A DNA stretch of 64,000 nucleotides from Ditylenchus dipsaci (Eukaryota; Nematoda; Chromadorea; Rhabditida; Anguinidae): the NCBI GenBank assembly GCA_004194705.1, contig SADC01001072.1, positions 62,001 through 126,000 on the forward strand, given 5' to 3'. Under the pieces are notes generated by a model. The model saw only the letters and a list, made by a program, of their open reading frames with translations. It searched no databases and was not told the origin of the DNA. How positions within the stretch are numbered: the first letter of the stretch is position 1; every line of letters begins with the position of its first letter. Position numbers and translations under genes: made by a program. This document shows positions 1 through 32,365 of the stretch, one piece after another.

Positions 1-93
1 AATGACTAGAATAAACCCTCGATTTAGTGTACACCCGATTCAGTGTACACCTGGGTACCCAGGGTGTACACTGAATCGGGAGTTGACTGTAGA
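1..93. mobile_element. pogo-like MITE, left end cut by window
   Basis: Palindrome around CTGGGTACCCAG near 50-62, with gtgtacac/ttcagtgtacac motifs on each side. The right end reads GGGAGTTGACTGTA, the terminus shared with MITEs at 33661, 34553, 48122, 50656, 55229 and 59470. The left terminus is outside or truncated. Confidence 0.6.
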
Positions 94-140
94 TAAGTAA
101 ATGCAAAATGAGAAACAGGATACCGCATTTCCTCTAATTC

Positions 141-791
141 TGGTGCACTTTGAACGCTGAATCCGAATTTCTCAGCAGAATTGGCTAATCAGCCCTTAAA
201 TGGGGTTAAATTTGCGATTTTTGAAACCGGATGTTTTGAACATTTTTAAAGCACAATTATTTTTTAATGAGCTGTAAATTTAATGAGCTTGTGGGTTATC
301 TTAAACAATATTTATACCAAAATGTAGCGCAAGACAAGGGCTTTCAAATGACATATTACATGCCTATACTTCTCTTGCAATTGCTGGACTTGACCCAATA
401 GCAATTGAATTAACCCAAATTTTGAAATTTCCGGACTTTTGCAAACCTGTGATCGCTACTGGGCTCTGGGCTCAGAATTTGCTAACGGGCCTTTAAAGAT
501 GGGTTTTGATCACAGGTTTGCAAAAGTCCGGAAATTTCAAAATTTGGTTAATTCAATTGCTATTGGGTCAAGTCCAGCAATTGCAAGAGAATATAAAGGT
601 TGTTTAAAGGTTGTTTGGCATAAAGGTTGTTTAAGATAACCACAAGACTTGCGTTTTACAGCTCATTCAAATAATTGTGCTTAAAAAGTGTTTAAAACAT
701 CCGGTCTCAAAAATCGCAAATTTAACCCCATTTAAGGGCTGATTAGCCAATTCTGCTGAGAAATTCGGATTCAGCGTTCAGAAGTGCACCA
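141..791. repeat. long palindromic (foldback) element
   Basis: The first ~310 bases (TGGTGCACTT..., then the block ending in the GTGATC near 452) return as reverse complement at about 505-791, centred near 470. Arms differ by a few substitutions and small indels. No coding sequence is convincing inside. Confidence 0.8.
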
Positions 792-1130
792 GCATGTACC
801 GCTCTTGCAGGCCATCTTTCTAGTGTTAAAATGAAGACATGGTCAAAAATTACCGGATGGTCCAGTTGGACTTATACTTAGATCATCGATCAGTCAACAA
901 GTTGGTTTGTCGACTGAACATGCAGTTGCTTTAGAGCCGTTCAAAGTTTTCTATAGTGGTTTGAAGTAGTTCGAGGATAATTTAGGTGTTTAGTGTGGTA
1001 TGAGTTCCCAAACAGATTTGCCCCGAAAAGGTTATGAAATAAGCATAAAAAAGTTAATGCTACTAGGCGGATTAAAATCCTAGTACTGACTGGGAAATGA
1101 CTGGGCGAAATTTTGCCGGGAAATGAATTT

Positions 1131-1550
1131 GGGTTATATTTAAAATTGGCCATAGATTACTGAATTTTGGCCATAGATTTCTGAATTTTAGCCATACTCG
1201 CTCGAAATCATGTTTCAATCACATTTTAAGATGCTCTTGGACCTGAAACATCCTGAAAAGATGTTTTAAGCGTGTCGATGACACTTTACCGAGAAAAAAA
1301 TTTCTGTAATTTTTCCGACCACTGGTCGCTCAGGGCAAAAAGTCAAATTTCGGTCAAAAAAAAATTCTCGGAAAATTGTTATTGACACCCTTAAAACATC
1401 TTTTCAGGATGTTTCAGGTCCAAGAGCATCTTAAAATGTGATTGAAACATGATTTCGAGCGAGTATGGTTAAAATTCAGAAATCTATGGCCAATTTTCAG
1501 AAATCTATGGCCAAAATTCAGTATTCTATGGCCAAAATTAAATACCACCC
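1131..1550. mobile_element. MULE-like foldback element, GGCCATAGATT arrays, 9-bp TSD
   Basis: A 420-bp palindrome. Each end carries two to three copies of a unit reading GGCCATAGAtt-CTGAATTTT in mirror orientation; termini start GGGT. The 9-mer aatgaattt sits immediately outside both ends (1122-1130 and 1551-1559), an exact target-site duplication. No ORF, so non-autonomous; MULE assignment is inferred from TSD length and TIR architecture shared with coding elements in the window. Confidence 0.85.
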
Positions 1551-2060
1551 AATGAATTTACCGGGAGTGAATTAGCCTAGTACCGAAATTGGGATCAATG
1601 AGGTGGGATCAAATGAGTACGAACCCAATAGCCGAGTGGCTAAAGCTTCTAGCAATAAGTTGAGGCTCGAAAGTTCGATTCCCACTAGAAACAGCAAATT
1701 TAAAATCGGTTCAAAATGGAACAGTTGTCCCAAAATCGGTACGATTATCGGTTCCGAAATCGGCCCGAAAATCTATCTTATTTTCTGTCGATTTGCGCCC
1801 TGAATACGGGCTCTTGTCTACCTATTTTTTCGCCATGATCATAAACATTAAGCATTTTGATTGAAAAATTTCAAAAATTATTAATGTTCTTTGAAAGTTA
1901 ATACGATATTTTAGACTAGGGGCAAAAGGCGCCTATCGGCGCTACTTTCGTATTTTAAAAATTACCTTTATCTGGCTAGCCTCATTATGGTTAGCCGCTC
2001 TCTTGGCCAACTCCTGTCTAGCCACCTCCTGGGTACCTCCTCCTTGTTACGGATACGGAT
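1551..2060. other. no gene seen
   Basis: Contains a tRNA-like stretch near 1628-1690 (box A-like GCCGAGTGGCTAAAGC and box B-like AGTTCGATTCCC) whose arms do not pair into a cloverleaf. Otherwise unassigned AT-rich sequence. Confidence 0.4.
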
Positions 2061-2063
2061 GAT

Positions 2064-2165
2064 TTATCACAACGCCGATTTATCACAACGGACAATTTAT
2101 CACAACTCCTTAAAAAGGGACAATTTATCACAATCAGACAAAAAGAGACAATTTATCACAACCAG
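2064..2165. repeat. tandem array of GACAATTTATCACAAC-type units
   Basis: Five to six imperfect copies of a unit ending TTTATCACAAC, spaced 16-30 bases. No mirror partner was found nearby, so it may be one terminus of an element whose other end is lost. Confidence 0.7.
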
Positions 2166-2688
2166 ACCATCTGAACTGATGATCAAACAAAAAACTTTTT
2201 AAAGGGACATGCCCGTCACCGATGGAGTATTTCAAAGGCGTGTACCAGTTCCATTTAAAAAAGAAGGAGGAGGACTTTGAAAATCAGTGTTAGGTTCGAT
2301 TCCTACACAAGGTATACTTTTTCATTGACATTTGCCAAATTCTGTCAATTTTATTGTCGTTTGAATTTCACTGGCACCCGCCTTTCAAAATATTCCTATC
2401 GGCGACGGGCATACCTCTTTAAATCGACGTTGGGGGGCTACCTACGTCGTTTGGACCTGATGCTGATGGTTCAGGCCTTATCTGGTGGTGTGAGCCATAT
2501 CCTGGTGGTTCGAACCCGGTCCACGACCCATTTTGGACCCATTTTCTACGACCATTTTGGGCCTTCGAAGTCAAAATAGCGTTAACCACCCACACATGCC
2601 AAATACTATATAGAGATTCCGATTTTGCCGATCGTTTTTCATAAAACTAAATTTTTATTGTCTAAAAAGGCAAAAACTCCATATAACA

Positions 2689-2850
2689 TACCGTATTTCC
2701 TCTAATAGAAGCCCATGCTCTAATAGAAGCCCACCCCCTATTTTTTGACTAAGGTTTCGGAGTTAAGGTCATTTTTGATTGACAATTTCAAGATTTTTGA
2801 GAGGTTGAAAAATAGAAGCCCATGGGCTTCTATTAGAGGAAATACGGTAA
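2689..2850. mobile_element. MITE with TACCGTATTTCCTCTAATA termini
   Basis: The left end TACCGTATTTCCTCTAATAG is repeated inverted at 2830-2849. Related termini bound the elements at 33179-33337 and 45088-45345 and occur singly near 49265, 52275 and 55314. TA is part of each end, suggesting TA target choice. Confidence 0.8.
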
Positions 2851-2895
2851 CTCGATTAACAAAAAATCCTGTTTTTAATCAAGTTTTTGCTTTTT

Positions 2896-4165
2896 TAGGG
2901 ATGGATCTTTTTTCTGCCCGCTTCTGGCTTTTTTCTACCCGTTTTTTAGCTTTTTTCTGCCCGCTTTTATTTGAAAGTGCCCGTTTTTGCAACAAAGTGC
3001 CCGTTTTTGGATTTTTTCTGCCCGCTTTTGTTAAAAAAATGCCCGTTTTCGCTAAAAAGTGGCCGTTTTTGTTGAAATGTGAATGTTTCTCAGTACCCAT
3101 TCCGGAATGGCCAAAATTATTGGTTTTTTGGGGGTTTACTGAAGGGAGAGTAAACTTTTCGAGAAAAATCGATTGAGCGGATCAGATTTCGGGTCCGATG
3201 GGCTAAATCGCTCAGAATTCCAGGTTTATGGTGGTTTTGAGCGGTTCAGGGTGGATTTGTGAGCGATTAAGCCGATCGGACCCGAAATCTGATCCACTCA
3301 ATCGATTTTTCGCAAAAATTTACCCCCTTCCCTTCAGTAAACCCCAAAAAACCAACTTTCAGGGGCTTCTGCCCATTTCGGGATGGGATTTTGACCGATC
3401 CAAGTTATTTCCTGACTAAAAAATTCGGGGTTTACTAAAGGGAGGGGGGGGTAAACTCTTTGCAAAAATTCGATTGAGCGGATCAGAATTCCAGTCCGAT
3501 CGGCTCAATCGCCCAGAATCCACACTGATCCACCCTGAACCACTCCAAACCACCAAAAATCTGGAATTCTGGGCGATTAAGCCGACCGGACCCGAAATGT
3601 GATCCGCTCAATCGGTTTTTCTCAAAAAGTTCACTCCCCCTTTAGTAAACCCCCAAGAAACTAATAATTTCGGCCTTTTGGCCATTCCGGAATGAATACT
3701 AAGCCATCTGGTCTTTGCCCACCCCTGAATTTCACACAAAAAATGACCAACAAAATTCAAAAATTGCTGTTTCCGTGTCGAGAACAACTTCCGGCAACAA
3801 GAATCAGTGTTTTGGCAACAAAAATTAATCTTTCGGCAACAAATTTTTTCGGCAAAAAATAAGTTTTCGGTTACAATAATGAGTCTTTCGGCAACGATTA
3901 TAAGTTTTCCCCGTTTCAAAACTGAGAAACATTCACATTTCAACAAAAGCGGCCACTTTATACCGAAAACGGGCACTTTTTAACAAAAGCAGGCAGAAAA
4001 AATCCAAAAACGGTCACTTTGTAGCAAAAACGGGCACTTTCAAATAAAAGCGGGCAGAAAAAAGCCAAAAACGGGCAAAAATCTTTTCTAATTTAAACTC
4101 AAAAACGGGCAGAAAAAAGCCAGAAGCGGGCAGAAAAAAGATTTATCCAAAATTTGAATTCCCGC
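2896..4165. mobile_element. composite foldback element with GCCCGCTTTT arrays
   Basis: Left array (about 2910-3075) of units like TTTTTCTGCCCGCTTTT and its reverse complement at about 3950-4140 enclose a long palindromic core (about 3100-3660) with arms reading GATTGAGCGGATCAGA... The same core, in diverged form, lies at 51865-52155 between a different pair of arrays. A secondary array of TTTCGGCAACA units occupies 3780-3900. No TSD was evident. Confidence 0.8.
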
Positions 4166-5030
4166 AATTTTTTTTGTTCAGAGTAGTTCTGGACGGTTCA
4201 GGTGGTTCTAGTTAGTTTTTGGTTTGTTAGGTGATTTTGGCTAATTTTGGATGTTTTGGGTGGCTTGAGATGGTTTTGGGTGGTGTGGGGTGGTTCATAC
4301 ACAATCTAAAAATTTTCGAAAAAACATGAAAAATGGCTTTTTGATTGAGTTGTGCTGAGATGTGTAAATAAAATATTGTTACCAAATATAACGGAAAAAA
4401 ATATTATCACCGGTGTTTATCACAGCTTTAGTTCTCGTGACATAGTATTTCAAACAAGGGTAAAAGGCTTGACTTTTTTCGGAAAATATCCTCCTTTTGC
4501 AATTGTTTTATTATATATTTTTATGACAAAATATGTAATTGAGCAACATGCTCTACCTTTGCTCTAAATATTTCCGTGCTGACAGTGGTATAATGTGTGT
4601 TTAAGCTGTTTTCAAGTAGTTTAATGGCCTTTAGGACTTCAGGAAGCTTCAAGACAAAATGCTTCAAAACCATTTGAGGTGTCTTAGGGTGATTAGAAGT
4701 GGTGTGATGTAGTTACAAGTTGTTAATGGTTTTTTTGCGCGTTTTTAGTTATTTGAATATTCTGAGTGGTTTGAACTAAGTTTTAGTGGTTTGGAGAAGT
4801 TAAAGAGGCTTGAGAGTGATCTAGAATTAAATGGTTTGGGATATTTGAGTGGTTTTGGGTATTTCGGGTTGTTCTGGGGATTTGGAGTGATCGGTATCAG
4901 GTCTTAAAATACCTGACCACATAATGAATAACACCTGAATTCTCCCGACAATGTGTATTTGGTTCAGCTCTCGAAATTCGAAATCGACAAATATATTTTG
5001 ATTCTTCTCGAGACATACAGATTTAAATTC
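4166..5030. other. no gene seen; GGTGGTTTTGGG-rich low complexity
   Basis: 4190-4300 and 4600-4880 are loose repeats of tggtttgggtggtt-like words. The rest is unassigned. Confidence 0.4.
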
Positions 5031-5034
5031 CTTA

Positions 5035-5418
5035 TGGCTCATTTATAACGTTGTCGTTGGAAAAAATGTTTTATAAAGGCACTTTTGCGCCAACGACGAC
5101 GACAACGACGACCTATTTATAAAAAATCCAACGACAACGCCAACGACAACGAAAACTTTTCTTCCAAATTAGACAAATTTTGCATTTCAAGTCAGAATTT
5201 TAAGGATTAACTATATTCTCCACACGTTTTCCCTCGAAATCTCGTCTGATAACGCGAAATTTGTCCAATTTTGAATGAAAAATTTCGTTGTCGTTGGCGT
5301 TGTCGTTGGATTTTTATAAATAGGTCGTCGTTGTCGTCGTCGTTGGCGAAAAAGCGTTTTATAAAAAATATTCCAACGACAACGACGATGACAACGACAA
5401 CGTTTATAAATGAGCCAT
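5035..5418. mobile_element. foldback element with CAACGACAACGAC arrays
   Basis: Termini GGCTCATTTATAACGTTG (left) and its inverse at 5402-5417. Just inside each end lie mirror arrays of (CAACGA)n broken by a shared TATTTATAAAAAATCC block. Centre near 5215. The array reads open in several frames on both strands but those translations are repeat artefacts. Confidence 0.85.
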
Positions 5419-6551
5419 TATACTCCATGTTCCGCATGTCCCTTAATTCGCTAAATTCTCAAAAACCGGCTCAAGACACAGTGCTCTACGATATCACAAT
5501 CGGAAGAGCATATTCAGTTTTACCGATTACAGAAAGAATTAGCGTGACATATCGACTCTAGTTAGAGAAAACCTTAACAAGAGACGAAAAACAGCGTTAC
5601 TTGTTGAGAATTTATGGATTCTCAAGTCAAAAAATATGGTGGATAGTCCCACTGTGGTGTTTTGTTGAACGTGTGTGTGTGTGTGTAGATTTAGAGTGTG
5701 ATGTTCACACAATATTTAATTTTGCACACATATTTTATTAGAAAATCGAGAGCAAGAGCTCAAAATATATTGAAACCAAATCGGAGAGAAGGGTGTAGCT
5801 AATACACAGTAGCTAATACACTAATACACAGAACAAGCAGCTATTTTACACATTTATATGATAGATACGGAGAGAAGGCTATTCTCACAAACAGCCTTTT
5901 CTTCCGGAAAAAACGATTTTTTTTATTTTCTACTCGAACTTTAGGTCGACATTACTTACTCAGTCCAAATACTATATAAAGATATTAGATAACATTGAAG
6001 AGCCTACCATTTTTGATGTGTTTATTGATGACACTTGAAGTTTGTTTCATAAAAGTTGATTCATGGAAGAAATTTGGAAAATGCCCGGACACATGCTCGA
6101 TTTTTAAATGCCCGGGCATTTCACCAACCCTGTAGAAAAATTTAAAAAAATAAAGTTTTTCATTTATTTTTTGGCATGTAGCAAGCTAAAATTTTTCCTT
6201 TGCAAAACACATTTTCAAATGCAAAACATTGAGTCATGCATGTACAAGTCCTTATACCACCATAACAAATCAGAAAAAGCATATTTGTGCAGCTAGACAA
6301 AACAAGCTACACCAATAGCACAACAAAAACAAATTATTTGTCCTCAGAATTCCACCACCAAATTACACAATTTGCACTTTTGAATTGGCGCATTTTGTTG
6401 AAGATTTTCTCAAGATAGAGTGCTTTCTTGAAAATTGTTCAGCAAATTCCTTGTTTTCCAGTGCGGGAACTTGTGTGTAATGATTGAAGAAAAAAGGGCG
6501 GACACAAGACAATAAGTGAAACACTGGACTGACATATAAATCGGTTGAAAC
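5419..6551. other. no gene seen
   Basis: Includes a short GT run near 5670-5690 and a small palindrome near 6085-6125 (AATGCCCGGG). No coding or RNA gene is supportable. Confidence 0.35.
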
Positions 6552-26742
<20,191 letters not shown>

Positions 26743-27690
26743 TTTCGGGATCCTTGTAAAAAATTGTTTCATTCATTTTTCGTGCGCTAAATTTGCCCTT
26801 TTTTATTTTTTTTGTTATTGTTGGCAAAAATATAATTTATATAACCTATAATTATCAAAAGGAGTTTGAAACCGGAATGGAAATGGTTTTTTTAAATGTG
26901 TCCTTTTTCAGTATTCCAAATATTTTTTGTTTTTAAATTTTTCATTTCCTTCACATCATAATTTTTTTACTTCAAATAAAAAATAAGAACTGAATAAAAA
27001 GCATTTTAACCTAGAAAATGTTAAAGGTATAATATTTTTGATAATTTTCACATCCATCCCTGACCAAACTCTAGATTTCCTAGACTGACCAAGACTACTC
27101 TGATAATTTTTTTCTATTTTACCGGGAAATTCCACAACTCTAGCGTAATCCCAAATTATCAATAATTTATTTTCGGCCAAATCCACTCCAAAAGCAAAAA
27201 TTTCCAACCAAAGCAATTTTTTTTATTTGTCAAAATTACATTGTCGTCTTCACTTGGCTGTTTCGCCAAAATACTGTAGTTATAAAGTGTCTTTTTGCAA
27301 ATAATGTGTGTGCTCATGATGTGATCATTCACCAAAGACGTGTGTGCTTCTTTTTTATCAGCCCATTTACTCTCTTTTGCAACATATTAGCCAAAACCAC
27401 AGTAAAATTTTTTTTAGAAAATGCCCGAAAATTTGGTCTACAATATTACTACTTTGGTCTAAAATATTACTGAGCATTTTTGCCAAAAACTATATTTTTC
27501 AAAAGTTGTGTATAAGACCAAGGTAGCAAATTGCAAACCAGAATTTTTCGAAAGTGCTCGGTCCCCCTATATGGTTTTGGCTAATCAGACGCAAAAGACT
27601 TGAATCAGTTGATAATTTTCTCCAAAAAAACATTCCTATTACCAGCAAGAAATTAATTGGCAGCCTTATTCTGTTTCACAGGATGTTGTA
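26743..27690. other. 3' flank of RALGAPB, no gene seen
   Basis: AT-rich; AATAAAAA at 26993 could serve polyadenylation. No structured repeat or coding signal recognised. Confidence 0.35.
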
Positions 27691-28026
27691 AGAAGTTCTA
27701 ACACTTTTGAAGGGTCATCATTTTTTTCATAGGCCCGAGCCAAATTTCAACATTTTGTACACGCAGATCGACTCAGAATTGAAAGGAATTTTTCATAAAG
27801 TCAAGAACACGATTTCCGCTTTGTCCCCTTGTGGGAGAGGCCTTACACATCCAAAGGCTATTCACAGACCAGGCCCAAAACCACAGGGGCAAAGCGAAAA
27901 TCGTGTTTTTGACTTTATATACTAAAAAAAGTCCATGAAATTCTAAGTTGATTGGAGTTTACAGAATGTTGAAATTCGACCTGGGAAAAAAATTATGACC
28001 CTTCAAAAATGTTAGAATTTCTTGAA
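27690..28026. repeat. foldback element with AAGCGAAAATCGTGTTTT centre
   Basis: Arms centred near 27862: TAACACTTTTGAAGGGTCAT and its inverse near 27995. The centre (CCGCTTTGTCCCCTTGTG / ACAGGGGCAAAGCG) resembles that of the palindrome at 31675-31800. Confidence 0.75.
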
Positions 28027-28980
28027 ACGCCAGGTATTTCAAATTTCCATATTCTTTTTTTGAAGGATATATAAATATTGCAGCAAACCCATTGTTATCT
28101 TCATAATATGTGATGGTTAGTTAATGAATTAAGTGTCTAATAAATTTATTTTATTGGCTCAAACAATCGAGCAAAAAATATATTTAATCGGCTTACACAT
28201 TTAAATTTTTGTACTAATGGCTGGCATATGTAATTGACTTTACAAAAGCAAAAAGTGCAGGAGTTGCAAAATAATTAGACGACCTGATACTTACTGCAAT
28301 TAATTAAGAAGAGGAGGAGGGGGTGGAGCTTATTAGGTTTGAAAAAGTGACCTCGGTGGCCCAAAATGGTGCGTAGGTTCGATCCCGCGTGGTAGCACGC
28401 TATTTATTTTGGCTTGGTTAACCGTCGTCTAAGGGTAATTGAAGTTGCTGATTTCGAACGTGGCTTTTAAAAAGCCGAATCATCCATTGAAACTAGTCAA
28501 ATAGAGAAAAACAAGTGACACCAGGTGGGATAGAACCTGCGCACGATTTTAGGCCAAAAACACAAATGCTTACGCACGCACATTCACCGAGAGGGCCTTT
28601 AATCCTAAAGTTCTCCCCAGACTCCCGCGAGACACTTCTTGCGATACAAAAATGGGTCTCGTGAGACAAAGTCACGTAACATGTCTCGCGAAACATGGTG
28701 CTTTTTGTCTGGCGCGACAGACAGACCTGCGAGACCAAATTATTTTCAGCCAAAAAAAATTGTTGGGATCGAAATAATAAACCCAAGAATCTATTTTCTT
28801 GGCGCCATCTAAAAATTGCAATAGATACAGTAAAACAGCTTTATTCATCAAGTTGACCTCTTATCACAAGATTAACAAATTATCCTATAATTTATGTGTG
28901 AAGATGTTTGACTTCTCTTGCAATTTTTTGAGTCCGCGCACTTTTTTATTTTTTAAACATGTTTTTAGCTTTTGATTATG
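28027..28980. other. no gene; tRNA-like and CTCGCGAGAC repeats
   Basis: 28350-28400 holds GGTTCGATCCC in a tRNA-like 3' half; 28510-28620 holds an antisense AGGTTCTATCCCACCTG; 28610-28735 repeats CTCCCGCGAGAC, GTCTCGTGAGAC and TGTCTCGCGAAACATG. None forms a convincing tRNA. Confidence 0.45.
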
Positions 28981-29549
28981 CACGGCTTTTCAAAACGCCC
29001 GAAAGTGTGTCATTTAGCTTTTTAGACGTGTCTGCATGGCGCACTGGGTAAAGCTCTTCGTTACACCATTTACATAGCAAAATAGGCTATTTTCCTCGGG
29101 TCAAGAGTTCGATCCCACCCTCTGGTACATCCGATTTTTTCACAAAAAAAATTTGCAATTTTTTATTCACCCACTCGACTTAAAATCGAAAAGTAGACAT
29201 AGGTCATAGAGGTCAGATTTTCAGCTTTTCTTATAAAATTTTGAGTACAGGTCCGATGAAAAACCAGAATTCACGTCAAATACAAGGCAAAAGTTGGAAC
29301 GCAACTTCTTTTTGTATAAGGTTTGCGAGGTTTGTATTTCAGAGGGTGAGTTATACACCAAAAGAAAGCTATGAATCTCCCCTTGCAGAAAATACAGATC
29401 GAATTTTCAAAATACAGATTTTATAAAACTAGAAGCCATTTCAAGTCTAAAACACGTTTTTCTAGTCAAATTTGAGGTGTTTTTTAATTTCCCGCGAAAT
29501 TCGCTTAAAAAGCTAAATGTCACACTTTCGGGCGTTTTGAAAAGCCGTG
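28981..29549. mobile_element. TIR element carrying a tRNA-like sequence
   Basis: TIR CACGGCTTTTCAAAACGCCC and its exact inverse at the right, continuing about 40 bases; ttatg flanks both ends (28976-28980, 29550-29554). Inside, 29034-29125 has box A-like GCATGGCGCACTGGGTAAAG and box B-like AGTTCGATCCCACC, but no paired acceptor or T stem. Confidence 0.7.
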
Positions 29550-30063
29550 TTATGTGAATACTAAAACAGATTCAAAACCACCATTTTAACAGATATAGAA
29601 GCCTAATTCCACCATCTGGATAGTTATGTGAAACATTAGCTAAGTGGAAAATTATGCATTTAACCAAAAAAAGATAATAAAAAATTGGGTAGCTTCTCAT
29701 AATCGTGTTCGGAACATTATTTGACGATATTAAGACGATGCAAAACACTAAAAAGGGTATGTCCGTACGTTTTGAAAAGTCAAGACGGGAGACCAGCCAA
29801 TTTTTTTGAATCGTTCTATTTCACAGCCGTTATGCGTCAAATCTAATATTGACGACTTTATACTACTTTTAAAAACCAGGCAGAAAACTTTAAAAATCTA
29901 GATTAGAACGCATGCAAAAGTTTGTCAAGAAATAAAATAACTGTTGGTCCCGCCTTTTCTCCGTGTCTCGCGCGGGCTTGCCCCTTTGAAGTAATTCAAT
30001 GTTTTTTGTCAAAACAATCGGTATGCAGCTCATAGGTGATTTCGCCAATAAAAAATGCGGGAA
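29550..30063. other. no gene seen
   Basis: Unassigned AT-rich sequence. Confidence 0.35.
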
Positions 30064-30072
30064 TTTATTTTT

Positions 30073-30611
30073 GGGAGTCGGTCGTTTCGCCCCTGTTCAT
30101 TTCGCCCCCTAGTTCATTTCGCCCCTAGTTCATTTCGCCCCAAGTTCATTTCGCCCCCTGCATTGTTTCGCCCCCAAAATTCATATTTATCTCCGAAATT
30201 CAAATTCGCGCCATGTACGCCGTCGAAATTGTGGTCGAACTCATATAAAGGGTCAGCCCCTATCCCGGACCATGTACCCCAAAGGGGCTTCCTATTGAAA
30301 TAGGTTGCCTGCCGAAGGCAGGCATGTAGAAATTCTAAAAAATCAAAAAGTTCTCTGTTTTTTCTCTGTTTTATGTTACCTTGCCAATAAAACTTGTTTT
30401 CTTTGATCTCAACTTAATTCTGCTAATGACCAAACTAATGAAAAATCAATTATTGCTAACTTCGTGAACTAGGGAGCGAAACAATACAGCGGGCGAAACG
30501 ATACAGGGGGCGAAATGAACTAGGGGGCGAAACGATACAGGGGGCGAAATGAACTAGGGGGCGAAACGATACTGGGGGCGAAACGAACAGGGGGCGAAAC
30601 GATACGTGCCC
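30073..30611. mobile_element. MULE-like element with TTCGCCCCC arrays, 9-bp TSD
   Basis: Left array of GTTCATTTCGCCCCCTA units (30085-30180) and mirror array GGGGGCGAAACGATACA/GGGGGCGAAATGAACTA (30472-30600). Termini begin GGGAGTCGGTCG and GGGCACGTATCG. TSD tttattttt at 30064-30072 and 30612-30620, exact. The centre is not coding. Confidence 0.88.
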
Positions 30612-30620
30612 TTTATTTTT

Positions 30621-30978
30621 TGCTGTTTTTGATATTCTTGCTATTTTCTTGTTATCAAAATATATACCCGTGAAGGTTTAAAATCAAAGAAATTGAGGAA
30701 GATTGGACAAGCGTAGCAACGCCAATATTTCAATGGTAAACTCTTCAGATGAAATTCTCAGCGATTTTATTTTAAGGAGAGGACACCGAATTCCGTTGTC
30801 TGAATGACCATCATCAGTCAAAATGCTTTGGGTAATAAAATGTTTATGGCGTAGGCACAAGGGTATATCGGCCGCGGGTGTCTTTGCTAAAGCTTTTCAG
30901 TCCGATTTGTCGACCCGTCAGAATTTGGCAATTTCTAGGCGCTGGTGTGTAGAAATCTCCACATTTCTGCTATTTCGG
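30621..30978. other. no gene seen
   Basis: Unassigned; open stretch 30823-30985 has no recognisable product. Confidence 0.3.
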
Positions 30979-30986
30979 GTAATAAC

Positions 30987-32365
30987 CAGTGTTGTTCCGG
31001 CGCCGGGATCGGCGCCAGCGCCGGCGCCGACCCTTTCTGAAAAAAGGCCCAGCGCCAGCGCCGAGCGCCTCCCTTAAAAAATTTTGACTCCGGCGCCAGC
31101 GCCGGCGCCGACCTCTCTTAAAAAATGCCCCAGCGCCGGCGTTCATGGCAGCGCCGGCTTGATAATTTTGCTTTTGCTGTAAATTTCATGGAAAATTCTT
31201 ACTTTTTTCTACAGTATGTTTTTCACAGTGAAAGCGATAATAATTATTTGCTATCTATATCTATATATTTCCTGTATTAGTTCCTCATGATGAGTGAATT
31301 TTGAAATACAGGGTGTTTAAAAAAATCCGCAGAATTTGAGATGGCAGTAGTACTGGCACCAAGTTTTTGCCGATCAAAGGATGCCGCCTTTTTGCCCATA
31401 CCTATTGGACACTTTGAAAGAGAAGCCCATAGTATGGAGGGTGTTAAGCTCCGCCCCTTTTTGTGAGGCATCAAAATATAGGCCTCCGCCCCTTTTTGAG
31501 CTCATAGTATGTCAAGCTTAACAATACTATGGCTTCTCTTTCAAAGTGTCCAATATATGGGGCAAACATCCTGATCGGCAAAAACTTGGTGCCAGTACTA
31601 CTGATGGCTATAATCTTTTCTAGAACGAATTTCTGTTTTCACTAATCGTTTTCTCTTGACAGGCAATTTCGTTAAATGTATAATGTCAAAATTATGATTT
31701 TCGCTTGGACCCCTTGTTGATTTGGTTTTAGCCATCTAGGAGCCACCCACAGACAGGACCACAAAGGGACCAAGCGAAAACCGTATTTTGACATTATACA
31801 CCAAATCAATTGCCCGTCAAGAGAAAATGGTTGAAGGAAACAGAAATCAGAAATTCGGTCGCGAAAACAAGTTATAACCATTTAAAATCCTGTGGATTTA
31901 TCGAAACACCCTGTATTTTCCGTATGCTGAGAAATAAGTTCATATAGGTGGAGTTATTAGATAAAAGGGAAGTTCATGAAAGGAATGGGTAATCCATATT
32001 AGTCTTGTGAAAATAAAAGTTGTGTGAATTACTTTTTCAACAATAGCATATGATACCCTGGTTATGTTACAAAAATAAACTAAAAAATTAAAGAAAATAA
32101 ATAAAATAAATAAAATATTTAAAGAAATGAAAGAAATTGCAGCACAAAAGTTCTGATAATTTAGTTTAAAATTAAGAATAATTGTCTTTCTCAATTTTAG
32201 GCTGTTAAATTTTAGAAACAGCGCCGGCGCCATAATCGTTCAAAAACAGCGCCGGGCCAGCGCCGGGACGAAAATTTTTAGCGCCGGCGCCGAGCGCCGG
32301 CCCGGCGCTGTTTTTTCCCGGGCATCGCCGGCGCCGGCGCTAGCGCCGACGCCGGAACAACACTG
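30987..32365. mobile_element. hAT-like element with GCGCCGGCGCC terminal arrays
   Basis: TIR CAGTGTTGTTCCGGCGCC at both ends; GCGCC-rich arrays 31000-31160 and 32220-32350. Flanks gtaataac and gtaatgac (30979-30986, 32366-32373) match at 7 of 8 bases, fitting an aged hAT duplication. A second element (31308-31915) is nested inside. Confidence 0.82.
31308..31915. mobile_element. nested MITE with TACAGGGTGTTT termini
   Basis: TACAGGGTGTTTAAAAAAAT at left, GAAACACCCTGTA at right. Internally two palindromes: CACTTTGAAAGAGAAGCC / inverse at 31530-31550, and CGCTTGGACCCCTTGTTG / inverse near 31762-31780. Confidence 0.75.

Noticed and set aside
1628..1700. Possible leucine or serine tRNA gene.
   Set aside because: Box A and box B words are present but the T and acceptor stems do not pair, and no anticodon arm is evident.
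5207..5561. Open frames with Arg/Gln or Val runs on both strands.
   Set aside because: Translations of the CAACGA repeat arms of a foldback element.
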